The notes under the pieces were generated by a model. That model saw nothing but the letters and a program-made list of their open reading frames with translations, made no database searches and was not told where the DNA came from. A stretch of 64,000 nt of DNA from Isoetes taiwanensis (lineage: Eukaryota > Streptophyta > Lycopodiopsida > Isoetales > Isoetaceae), in assembly GCA_021234155.1 (NCBI GenBank), contig JAJEKV010000080.1:728182-792181 (forward strand), in the 5' to 3' direction. This document shows, one piece after another, positions 51,095 through 60,421 of this stretch. The stretch's first letter is position 1, and every line of letters starts with the position of its first letter. Both the position numbers and the translations under genes were made by a program.

Positions 51095-52629
51095 TGTGAC
51101 GTTCCAGTATAATATACGATCCAAATACGTATATTATACTGCCACGTCACACGTACTTGCCATCATGACAAGTACTAGCGAGACGTAAAGGGTTGCACCT
51201 AGGGGGCAACCTCGTATGTTGTGCATGTTTAATAAACATATACAACTATAAACCCCATGCCAAATGGCAAAACCCCATTTGGCCAATGTTAACCTAACCC
51301 TAAGGGTTTCTATATAAGGGCTTTCCCCTTAAACCCTAAACCCTTCTTCCTTTTTCGCAATTAGGATTTCCAAGAGCCATTCCGGCCAAACCAAGACCCT
51401 AGTTCGCATTGCCAGACTCTGATAAGCCGTCTTTGCACAACAGTTCTTCCAGCAGCAGCAGTCTTCAGCAGGATCAGAGGCATGGACACATTCTGAGGAT
51501 CTGGAGCAAGTCAGGCGCCAGGTAAACAGTCATTCTGTTGTGCAAAGCCGCCTTGTGGTTTGGCGATGAGCTGGTTTAGCATGTTAGTTCAGCCTTAGAG
51601 GCCTTATAGATCCCGAGATCATAAGCTCTAACAAAAGAACCTAACTTTGAATGTTTAGGTAGATAGATTAGATGTTATTCTACAATTCAGTTCTTTGATG
51701 ATGAAGGTGTTCATTCTATGCTCTCTCGTGTATTGGGAAGGGGGGTAGAGACCCTAAAAGTCTTTGTAGCAGATGTTCCTAGATAGCCTCATTAATACCC
51801 AATTAATGCGGCCCGTGCACAAGAGCCCACCTGGTTGTGGGTGGAGGGGCTAGACCGATGAAAAAGGGGGACTTGTCCCATCACTGATCGATCCCTCTGG
51901 TGTGTAAAGCCTACCAGGGATCTTAGTCGGCTAGGATTAATGGTTTGCCACTGAGTGTGGGCAAGGCATGAGCTCGACACCTCTGGGGTGATGCGTCACC
52001 TTCCATGGGGTTCAAGTCAAATAAGGGCAGTGACCCTCTAGCCGCCTGTGATGGGCATGCATGCCTCTGGAGGGGAGGTGACTCTCCTCCTGCCTCATCG
52101 GGACTGGGGAGATGCAACCCAGCAGTAGCCCTCTTGGCTATGTACCCGGCAGGCTACGGTCCGGTCCCGATACTTTTCAACCTACTCTGCAAAGTGTGCA
52201 CGGGAGGGGCGGATAGAGTGGACTACCCAACAGCCATGTTCTTATGCCAGCCCAATTCATTGCCATGACTCGGTCTGCATTGACTTCTGGAGACTCAAGC
52301 CGTCAGTCGATCCCCTATGAGTCTGAGCCCTGGGTAGGATCCCCCCATGTTGATGCTATTGATGTTATTGTACATGTTATGTTATGATGTATTCACCCTT
52401 CGAGGTGAACTTATTGATGTATTGATGTTATGTGCTCATGTTTATTCACGCTTCCGCAGCTAGGACGGCCCCGAAGGAAGACGGGCAAATGACCCATCCA
52501 CTCTTCCCTCACTGGCCCAGTTCATGGGATTGGTGTCAGGTGGATGGCCCCTGCTAGTTTGGCTCCAGGGGGATGAACTCCGCCTTCGGATACGATGGGA
52601 GCATCGTAGATGAAGTAGGGGACGTCACA
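51095..52629 (+). mobile_element. 5' LTR of the histone-carrying LTR retrotransposon
   Basis: 1535 bp, starting tgtgacg and ending cgtcaca. The first 57 bases form a strong hairpin (tgtgacg...cgtcaca outside, cagtataatatacg / cgtatattatactg inside). A TATA box (tctatataaggg, about 51308-51319) lies before taaaccctaaaccc. Compared with the 3' LTR it lacks two blocks (~22 bp near 51205 and ~100 bp near 51895); point differences are few. The stretch 51990-52350 gives frames that are shared by both LTRs and are not genes. Confidence 0.95.
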
Positions 52630-52630
52630 G

Positions 52631-52642
52631 TGGTATCAGAGC
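52631..52642 (+). promoter_or_regulatory. Primer binding site (initiator Met-tRNA type)
   Basis: tggtatcagagc, one base after the LTR end. This is the usual plant gypsy/copia primer binding site, complementary to the 3' end of initiator tRNA-Met. Confidence 0.92.
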
Positions 52643-52838
52643 ATGATCTTGGTAGACCAAGATCGAGCACTGACCATTTCCTGTTAGGACTAACAGTAGA
52701 CTTCCAGTCATGGGAACAGCCACCCAAGCATGAACCTCGAAAATTTGAAAAAAAAAATTTCCAATTTCTAGTGCAGTAAGTAGAAAAATGATAAGTTAGT
52801 AAGAATTTACCGTAAAAATTATGGCCAAAAAGGTGTGA

Positions 52839-53126
52839 CCCCTCACAGAGTGCTCCCAGGGCCAATCTGAGATTTTTGGATTTGCCTCTCGCGCACTGTG
52901 TGAGTGGTCGACCCATGTTGACCTAGATAGATGCATAATTAGTGCAATTTGATAGTGCAGGGCAGCTTAATCCTTAGATTTGAGCCAGATTTACATGTTA
53001 TAACACTAAGAAACACTTTATAAATTGAAAATTAGAGTCAAAAAGGGATGACCCCTCACAGAGTGCGCCCAGGGCCAATCCGAGATTCTTGGATTAGCCT
53101 CTCACGCACTGTGCGAGTGGTGGACA
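52839..53126 (+). repeat. Two copies of a ~205-bp repeat with hairpin core (block 1)
   Basis: Cores at 52839-52914 and 53052-53126 (213 bp apart) read cccctcacagagtgc...ccaatc-gagatt...ggatt-gcctctc-cgcactgtg-gag. The ends pair (ctcacagagtgcg with cgcactgtgtgag, one mismatch in the best copy) and the inside pairs (aatccga with t-ggatt). Three more copies precede the second extra gene. The block ends ~100 bp before the TATA box of the histone gene. Confidence 0.88.
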
Positions 53127-53225
53127 CTTTTTACCTAAACAAACCTAATGTATTGATCCTATAAACACTAACACCTTGCAAGATTGTACAACATGAATTT
53201 GCAGGTCCAACCCTAAAACCCCCAG

Positions 53226-53340
53226 ACCTATAAATAGACCTTTAGGGTTCCTCATTTACACTTTCCTTCTCCAGTTAGCTGCTCGTCGTTCAAGGAGGCA
53301 ATTTTTAGGCGCCAGGAAGGTGATTAGACCATTTCAAAAC
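53226..53340 (+). promoter_or_regulatory. Internal TATA promoter and leader of the histone-like gene
   Basis: cctataaatagacc (TATA at 53229-53236) followed by tttagggttcctc, then a ~75-base pyrimidine-rich leader to the ATG at 53341. It lies outside the LTR, and the second extra gene has a matching tatataaataggacc at 55268. This suggests each is transcribed from its own promoter rather than from the LTR. Confidence 0.65.
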
Positions 53341-54506
53341 ATGGCCCGAACCAAACAAACTGCCCGAATAGTAGTGCCAGACAACTTCGTCGGCGCCCAA
53401 GAGCGGGCTGCCCAACAGAAGGCAAGACAAGCTAAGGAGCGAGCCGGGCGGGAGCAAGATCCAGATGCAAACCCTGACGTCCAAGAGGAGGATCGGGAGC
53501 ATCAAGAGGAGGAGGAACGCGCCCAAGAAGTGGAGGAGCAGGAGAACCCTGGGAACCAAAGAGATGGAGGCCAAAATGAGGAGGACGAGAGCGAGGAGAT
53601 GACAGAAGAAATGGTGCAGAAGATAGCAGAGATGGAGAAGGGAGGGAGGGAGAAGAGAGAACTCAAAAGGAAGAGGAAGGAAGAGAAGCTGGAGCACAAG
53701 AGGAGAAAAGAAGAGCGCAAGAAGCGGTGAGAGGAGAAAGGAAAAGACCCCGAGCTGCCCAAGAAACCCCGGCGAAAGACGAAGACAACACCGGCCAAAG
53801 GAGTTGTAATAGCGGAGCGGGAGCTCGAAAGGCCACCCTCACCCTCTGACACTGAGTCAGATGATGAGATAAGGGTCCCCCGCCTAGCTGAAGGCTCGAG
53901 ACCTTCAAATGCAGGTGCCGAAGAGGAGGAGCCGGTAGCAGGAGCACCCCCTTACCCCAAATGGCCCTCACCAAAGAAGCCGGCAGCGGATTCTAAGAAG
54001 CCCAAGCCAGCAAGAGAGTCATACGTACTCAAGCACAAGCAAGAGTACGGGAAGAAATTGAAGGAGTACAACCAGTACATGAAAATGTACGAGGAGTAAA
54101 GGTATTACGAGCAGCACAAAGTCACGTACATGGAGGGAGGCAGGCCGTCCAAGAAGAACACCCTGGAGCCGCCCCCAGAAAGACCAGCACCACCAAAGAA
54201 GCCAATGAAGAGAGAGGCGGATTCTTACTTCGCGAGAGCTGCTCGGGAGATCCGCCATTTTCAGAGGAGCTACGGGTTGCTGATCCCACGAGCCGCCTTC
54301 GCGAGACTCACCCGCGAAATTTTGCAGGAATTCGACAACACCAAGAGAGTAACGATGATATGTTACTCGCACTACAGAAGGCAGCAGAACAAAGAATAGT
54401 TCAACATTTTGAAGACTCTTTAGCATGTGCCCTCCATGCAAAAAGAGTAACTTGTATGCCCAAAGATATGAAATTAGCTAGGTATATTAAAAAGGAAGAT
54501 TTGTAA
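53341..54506 (+). pseudogene. Rearranged histone H3-like gene inside the retrotransposon
   Basis: Starts MARTKQTAR, identical to the histone H3 N-terminus including Lys4. About 285 Glu/Arg/Lys/Pro-rich residues follow. The H3 histone fold then begins at 54241: [19 protein letters not shown] (alphaN-alpha1) and [10 protein letters not shown], then, in the -1 frame from ~54351, LLALQKAAE (alpha2) and [19 protein letters not shown] with MKLARYI (alpha2-alpha3 to the C-terminus). The stop is at 54504-54506. Loop 1 has the canonical H3 length, with 12 residues between Phe and ALQ. RHFQ, LLIP and LQ-AAE resemble centromeric CENH3; HAKRVT-MPKD resembles canonical H3. Defects: TGA at 53728-53730, TAA at 54097-54099 and one -1 frameshift at ~54350, so this copy is dead unless recoded. 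The H3 identity of both ends is near certain; how they were separated is unknown. Confidence 0.93.
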
Positions 54507-54640
54507 ATACATACTTTTTGTAAATACAAATTCATGTTTTTGTCACGTTAATGTGTAAAATTGTAAGTATCTAGGCTGTATAAATGATATCTGCATTTGG
54601 AATTACCAAATTGGAGCAAAACTCAGTGTTTTTGGCCCCA
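54507..54640 (+). other. 3' UTR-like AT-rich spacer of the histone-like gene
   Basis: Short U-rich text with several ttgtaa/tgtaaa words right after the stop, of the kind that guides plant poly(A) addition. The second extra gene is followed by a similar spacer (56888-57060). This supports separate transcription units. Confidence 0.4.
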
Positions 54641-55124
54641 CCCCTCACAGAGTGCGCCAGGACTCAATCCGAGATTTTCGGATTAGCCTCTCGCGCAGTG
54701 TGTGAGTGGTCGACCACTGATCTTTGCCAAGACTTGGCCAAATGTAGAAAATAAGGGCACAATCCGACTTAACTCATTCAGGAAGTAGGATTTGACCCTT
54801 AGATTGTAAAAATTGAGCCATCCTCGAGCCAAATAGAGCCCCACCCCTCACAGAGTGCCCCAGGACCCAATCTGAGATTTTCGGATTAGCCTCTCGCGCA
54901 CTGTGTGAGTGGTCGACCCCTGATCTATGCCAACACTTGTCCAAATGAAGCAAGTAAGGGCACAATCAGACCTAATTCGTTGAGACAACCAGGATTTGAT
55001 TCTTATAGTTTGCATGTTTTGAGTCATCCTCGAGTCAAATAGAGGCCCACCCCTCACAGAGTGTGCGAGGACCCAATCCAAGATTTTCGGATTAGCCTCT
55101 CGCGCACTGTGTGAGTGGTCACAC
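54641..55124 (+). repeat. Three copies of the ~205-bp repeat with hairpin core (block 2)
   Basis: Cores at 54641-54715, 54844-54918 and 55050-55124, spaced 203 and 206 bp, with conserved linkers (gggcacaatc-gac-taa, gagccatcctcgagccaaat). The inner stem is aatccga/tcggatt in core 3 and aatctga/tcggatt in core 4, where a G-U pair keeps the helix. Open frames crossing this block (minus strand) are repeat translations. Confidence 0.9.
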
Positions 55125-55261
55125 CAAAATTGACATAACTTGCCCCAATTTTCTTCAAAGTAGATGAAATTTGTTGCAATAGGATCCTTAGAATGCACTC
55201 TTTAACCTAGTTTGCCTATAAATTGCATAGTAGCACATTCCCCAACCTTAAAATTTATAGG

Positions 55262-55371
55262 GTTTTGTATATAAATAGGACCACAACCCCATTTGCTCCT
55301 CACTCCAAGGCAATTTTCTAGCTCCCAAAGCTGCTTCCCCATCTGCTTGACATTCCAGCTACTCTAGTATC
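55262..55371 (+). promoter_or_regulatory. Internal TATA promoter of the second extra gene
   Basis: tatataaataggacc at 55268-55282, 94-104 bases before the ATG, with a pyrimidine-rich leader (ctcctcactccaaggc...). The spacing matches the histone-like gene, where the TATA lies 104-112 bases before its ATG. Confidence 0.65.
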
Positions 55372-56887
55372 ATGGCAACCTCCGCATTTAGGCGATGGTA
55401 CAATGCCACTGCTCATGTGGCTGAGGCCGACATCAACTCAGTTTTTGCCGTCTTTCAGAAGGAGATTGATGTGGATGCAACCATCAATGCCACCCCCTAT
55501 TACCAAGAGATTATGGCTGAATTCCATGCAAAAATAGGTCCTTCTCTAGTAGAACTCCCACCTTGCATAGGATACTTTGCCCCAAACATGGCCCTTCGCG
55601 CAGCTCTGCAAGACATCCCCAAGATAGACAAGTGCTTAGAAAACAAGGCTAGCCGCTTGCCTAACTATATGTCAGTATCTGTAAATAGGAGGAGATATTT
55701 CTCTTACACCGCAGCTGTAGCTATTTTCTTATCCCATAGAGCCCAAACCCAGATAGGGGAACCATCTGTCCAACCCCTAGACATTGAGCCTATGGCCATG
55801 GCAGCAGGTGAAGAAGAGCAGATGCTTCTGGAGTACGAGAGGGAAGAGCAGGAGGAAGACGAAGGACGTGGGTCGGACATAGAAGACGTCAATGACGTCG
55901 ACCCGACACAAGAAAGGCAGCAAGCTGAACAGGAACTTCAAAGCTTTGAAGAGGGGCTGAGAACCACAAGGACAGCTCCACCACTTGGGCTAGGCATCAC
56001 AAGCTTAACCCCGGTAATCATCCAAGGAGAGGCGTATCTAAGCCTCCACGATATCAAGAACCTTCCAGAGTGCAGGGACAGGGGCTATAGGATAGATGAG
56101 CTCCTACATCTCCTACGTCAACAACCGGACCTTGATGACTTCATCGACCGGGAGATACAGGACTTCCCCATTAGTATAAGGGAGGCCCGGACATACACTG
56201 GCCAAACATCGACAGACATAGAAGCCTACACCGGCATCAGGCAGATGATGGCCCAGCAGGAGTTACCCCACAAAGGAGGAGTTCTTAGCAATCCAAGAAC
56301 GGATGGAAATTAGGGGGAAATCAACGAGTGCACTCTTACCCAGCACCTCAGCAGCGGCACCAGCACCAGCCAAAGGCTAGGCAGCATCAACTTAGCATCT
56401 TCCATGTTCAGCGACTACAGGAAGATGGTAGAAGTACCGGTTGATGAATACTCTGGAAGACACAGGGTTGCATTCAGATCCGGCAAGGAGGCAGGGCACA
56501 ACAAAGCCCTCAGGTTCTACCTACCTTTGCTCATTGATGGAAGGATAGCGATTATACACCGCCAATTCAGCCCACGTGGGGAAGAAAGGAGTTTTTATGC
56601 TTATTGCTCTCTCAGGATTCCAAGACATGCTCGCATGACCCCAAACATCGATCATATCATCCTTGTCAAGAGGACAATCGCATTAAGCATCTTCGACTTC
56701 GCGGTCCCTTAGGTTGGCAGTTACCACAGTCTATACATCAGACAGAAGGGTTGAAGACTTGGTAACCGCACTCCAAGGGGGCACGACCACCAACATCCTG
56801 AGGAACTTAGGGCGAATGGTCGGCACAGCCCAAGTGAAGAAATTTTTGGAAGACAACCCAGATTACATAAGAAGACTCCAAGAATAG
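55372..56887 (+). pseudogene. Second extra gene of the retrotransposon, unrecognised protein (~505 codons)
   Basis: Begins MATSAFRRWYNATAHVAEAD. The frame runs 55372-56712 with one in-frame TAG (56311-56313) and then shifts to finish at 56887 (end NPDYIRRLQE). Visible parts: an N-terminal helical region with LVELPPCIGYFAPN and SVNRRRYFSYTAAVAIFLSH (about 60-125), an acidic Glu/Asp stretch (about 145-185), a middle with IIQGEAYLSLHDIKNLPE, and a C-terminal region with RVAFRSGKEAGHNKALRFYL and RIPRHARMTPNIDHI. No zinc knuckle, protease, polymerase or envelope features are seen, and I do not recognise the family. It is separate from gag, which follows. It sits in the same promoter-plus-repeat arrangement as the histone-like gene, so the two may act together. 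Confidence 0.7.
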
Positions 56888-57062
56888 AATTAGAATCTTT
56901 TCAATTTCCTATGTCTATTTATGAATGTAAACATATTATATCCATGAATATAAATGTGATATTGATCATGTTCTTTTGATATATTTTGTCCCTATAATTA
57001 TATCACCAAACAAACCAATGCAATGACAAAACAAAGAAATAATCATCAGAGTGTAATCCAAT

Positions 57063-58295
57063 GTGTATGTAGCTAGAGTACCTAGAAATGTCGAAGAACA
57101 AGGACAACACGAACAAGACCATACACCAGCAAGGCAATTCCAGCCAAGGAACCTATACCAACAGTTCGAAGCACCAACCCCGGAACAAGAAATATCGCAG
57201 ATAAGGTCGGACATCCACGAAATAAGAACCTTGCTGGCAGGAGCGGCAGCGGTAGGACCAGACCAGCATGTCCAACTACCTGAGACACCAGCCGGCTGAG
57301 CAGTCAAGACAAAGAAGAGAAACCGAAGAAGAAGATCGCCAAGCTCGGATTCCTCCAACTCTAGTTCCGACTCCGACTCCGAGTCTAATGAGCAGGAGAA
57401 TGAGCCACAGGACCGCCGGGAGGGTTCCAACCGTGATAGGGGCAGGGCAGAAGCTGACTATCAGAAGAAAGTTGTCTCGGCATTGAGCAATGTGTGAAAA
57501 GCCAGGAAGTTAGAGCAGTTCTCAGGGGATAGCAGGTCTGGAATGGAAGCCGAGGCATGGTTAGATGAAATGAGGGAGTATGGGAATGCTTATAGCATGA
57601 AGGATAAGGACAAAGGCAAAGTAGCAACAGCCAACCTTAAGGGTGCAGCCAGGATTTGGTGGAAAGGCTATGCCAAAAGCCATGGGTTAAGCAGGGATAG
57701 CTGTAGATTCAAGAAGTTTGCCAAAGCATTTAAGCGTCATTATGTGCCAAGGGAACACAAGTGTCATATGATGCAGCAGTTCTACAGGTTGCAGCAGGGC
57801 AATAAGACAGTCCAGAAGTACACTGAAGAGTTCATGAGGCTAAGACTCTATGCGCCGAAGTTGAGCGAAAGGCATGCAGTAGAGGGGTACATTGAAGGCT
57901 TGAATAAGAAGATCAGGAAGCTAGTAAGAGCAATAAACCCCAAGACAGTGTCAGAGGCAGAGTCCAAGGCAGTGAGCTTACAAGGAACGGGACCTCAAGA
58001 GAGTGGGCTGAGGCATCAGTACTATCAGGACAAAGGGAGGGGTACAGGAAGCTATAGCCCAAGAGCAACAAGCCCAGCTGCTAGCAGACCTCAGTACAAA
58101 TTCCGGGAAGCAAGGCAACGGAAATTTTGGCAAACATGATAAGAAACAGGTTAGCTTCAAGGAGCAAGGAGGGGGTTCAAACTACTCCAAGGCAGTAAAG
58201 TAGTTCTTACAGTCCATCCCAAGGAGAAGAGGTAGGAATGTATTGAAAAGCAGTTGTGCTTCAGGTGCTTCCAGCCAAGACGGTCGGACACATAA
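57063..58295 (+). pseudogene. gag: gag polyprotein region (capsid/nucleocapsid), broken
   Basis: The N-terminal part (57063-57299) has a Gln/Glu-rich helix with EISQIRSDIHEIRTLLAG. The main frame (57543-58139) carries the retrotransposon gag domain: AEAWLDEMREYGNAY, AARIWWKGYAKSHG, FKKFAKAFKRHYVPREHK, MMQQFYRLQQGNKTVQKYTE and FMRLRLYAP. A nucleocapsid remnant (KQLCFRCFQP...CDEC) lies near 58245-58310. Stops or frameshifts occur at ~57299, 57495 and 58139, so no single protein can be made. The domain is the type found in plant Ty3/gypsy elements. Confidence 0.85.
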
Positions 58296-58815
58296 TTGCC
58301 AATTTGTGATGAATGCGGTGTTAACGGAGCTAGGATGGGAGACACCCACGGACGTCCACGAAGAAGATGCTCCAGACTACATGGTGAGTGCCACATCTTT
58401 GCCGCTATTGACTCCGAGAATGCTGAGAGTCAGTATCAAGTCATTTCGATGACTGGGAAGGCTCAAGCCAAGTCCTTCATAGTGTTGATAGACACGGGGA
58501 GTACCCACAATTTTGCCTCGCCAAGGATGGTAGAAATGTTGAAGTTGAAGCCTTTAAAGTCCAAGTCTAGACCGGTTGTGTTAGCAAGTGGGGCAATCCG
58601 TTATACAGCAGGGACGAGGATCAACTTCGACATGGACTTGCCAGGTATCAATGTTGGAATGGGAGCAGAAGTGATGAACATCGACAAGTACGACTTGATC
58701 ATAGGGATGGAATACCTTGGGCCGGCTGGAGCTGTGATTGATTGTGGGAAGCGGTAAGTAACCTTAACGACACCAGAGGGCAAGGTCATTGAGATAACAG
58801 GTAAAGAAGACCCCA
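58296..58815 (+). pseudogene. Retroviral-type aspartic protease domain
   Basis: The frame 58296-58757 includes the active-site motif VLIDTGSTHNFASPRM (DTGS at 58491-58502) and the second-lobe text YDLIIGMEYLGPAGAVIDCG. The chain then reads into the segment that normally leads to reverse transcriptase (TPEGKVIEI) but stops. It belongs to the pol part of the gypsy element. Confidence 0.88.
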
Positions 58816-58828
58816 ATCATATGCTAAG
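58816..58828 (+). other. Deletion junction: reverse transcriptase and RNase H missing
   Basis: Protease text ends near 58815 and integrase text (KWEVISMDFITGLP) starts at 58826. In an intact gypsy element about 2.5 kb encoding reverse transcriptase, RNase H and the integrase HHCC finger would lie between. Their absence makes this copy non-autonomous. Confidence 0.8.
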
Positions 58829-59590
58829 TGGGAAGTCATAAGCATGGACTTCATTACAGGGCTCCCAAGAACAACAAGAGGCAAGGATGCCCTGATGGTG
58901 GTGGTGGATAAGTTGTCGAAGATGGCACACTTTGTGCCGTGCAGGACAACAGACACAGCATTGGATACTGTCGTCCTATTTACTAAGGAGATTTTTAGAC
59001 TCCACGGCATGCCGAGGGAGATAATCTCGGATAGCGACTCTAAATTCATGAGTGCATTTTGGCAGGACCTATTTACCACCATTCAGACGAAGCTTTCCAT
59101 GAGCACAACATATCACCCACAGACGGATGGTCAGACGGAGAGAACCAATAGGATCATCGAAGATATGCTAAGGAACTATGTGTGGAACAAACAGTCTAAG
59201 TGGGAGGATTTCTTCCACTTAGTAGAGTTTGCCTACAACAGCACTAAGCAGGAGTCATCGCAGATGTCTCCTTTTATGATTAATTATAGGTATCAGTGTC
59301 TTACCCCAGATACTTGGCACAACCCAGTGTCAAAAGTAGAAGTCTCCCAGCAGATGTTATCGAATATGCAGCAATTGGTGGAGGAGGTAAGAGGATACCT
59401 TCTAGCAGCGAGAAGTAGGCAAAAAAGCGTAGCCGATAAGCACAGAACGGTAAGGGAATTTCAGGTGGGAGACAATGTGTGGTTGAAGATCAAGGTGAAG
59501 TAGGCCAAGCTCCGCATCGGAAATTGTAAGAAGCTTGCTCCAAGATGGGCTGGACCTTTCAGGATAACCAAAATAGTAGGTACCCAATCC
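58826..59590 (+). pseudogene. Integrase catalytic core
   Basis: DDE integrase core: first Asp in SMDFITGLP (58848), second in DSDSKFMSAFW (about 59029-59060), Glu in HPQTDGQTERTNR (about 59115-59150). FVPCRTTD and VEFAYNSTKQESSQMSPFMI follow the normal order. The N-terminal zinc finger is lost with the upstream deletion. The frame ends at 59503 with a stop after VWLKIKVK; the next part resumes nearby. SDSDSKF replaces the usual SDRDSKF. Confidence 0.92.
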
Positions 59591-59946
59591 TACAAGTTGG
59601 ACCTGCCAGCACATCTCAAAATCCATAGGGTCTTCCATGTAAGTCTCCTAAAGAGGCACACTCCTAATCCAGAGGAAGTATTGGAGACAACCGAGTTACT
59701 AGAAATAACGGACGACCAGCTTGAAATCGTCTCTGAGGTTCTTCTTGACATGGGCTACAAGAAGACAAGAAGATCCAACTTTCTCCTATACCTTGTGAAA
59801 TGGATGCACTTACCTGTGGAGGACGCTACGTGGGTACTACAATCAGATTTGAAGAAGTAGTACCCCCAATTCATGGAGCAATACAAGGGTCGGCTCGTCA
59901 CCGAAGTAGTCGACACTGACTCGATAGGTGAGTGGAAGGTAGATTA
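59591..59946 (+). pseudogene. Integrase C-terminal region with chromodomain
   Basis: The frame 59597-59860 has LKIHRVFHVSLLKRHTP (the universal gypsy integrase end motif) and a chromodomain-like end, FLLYLVKWMHLPVEDATW, then after a stop YPQFMEQYKGRL. LVKW-x4-EDATW is the chromodomain signature of plant chromoviruses, which helps direct integration to marked chromatin. The chromodomain has kept most of its core residues. Confidence 0.82.
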
Positions 59947-60421
59947 AAAAGTCTACTTCCATCTCACGGAAGTAGATGACCTTGAGAGATAAGAGGTCAT
60001 TCAGGCATGCATTGATAGGAAAGCACCTCTAGTCAATGCCTACCACGAGAAGGATGCCATCCTTCACGCCCAAATACGGGAAGGACGCCATCCTTCATGC
60101 CAAAGGCAACTAAAGATGTAGGCACGAGTGTCATCCTAGGCATGATACGGCGCTGTCTCCACGGCCACGATGGAAGAAGCATCCTCTTCCTACGCCGGGA
60201 GATTAGTCTTGCATCCATGTAAATTGTAATTAATGGGTGGCTCCATAACAACCAACTTTATAATAATTTAATGAATACTGACGTAGCGTTGAACCTGCAG
60301 CACAATAGGAGAGTCTAGCGGCAGGAAGGTCGCACTGCGAAGACTTGCAACACATAATTTTGTCATGATATGTTGTAAGGAAACGATGTGGAACCTTAAT
60401 TAAAGAATTTTGGAACTATGT
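59947..60421 (+). other. 3' non-coding region of the element with small hairpins
   Basis: No coding signal. Short hairpins are visible: agtctacttcc...ggaagtaga (59950-59980) and aaggatgccatcctt (60050-60064), repeated as aaggacgccatcctt (60082-60096). Confidence 0.5.

Noticed and set aside
52005-52268. 87-codon frame in the 5' LTR (and 127-codon frame at 62477-62860)
   Set aside because: Both are the same LTR segment; LTRs are not expected to code and no domain is present.
54330-54360. Programmed -1 frameshift joining the two halves of the histone fold
   Set aside because: The shift direction fits, but no slippery heptamer or downstream structure is visible, and the two upstream stop codons already indicate decay.
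53305-54441. Long minus-strand frames opposite the histone-like gene
   Set aside because: Leu/Ser-rich shadows of the Glu/Lys/Arg-rich plus strand.
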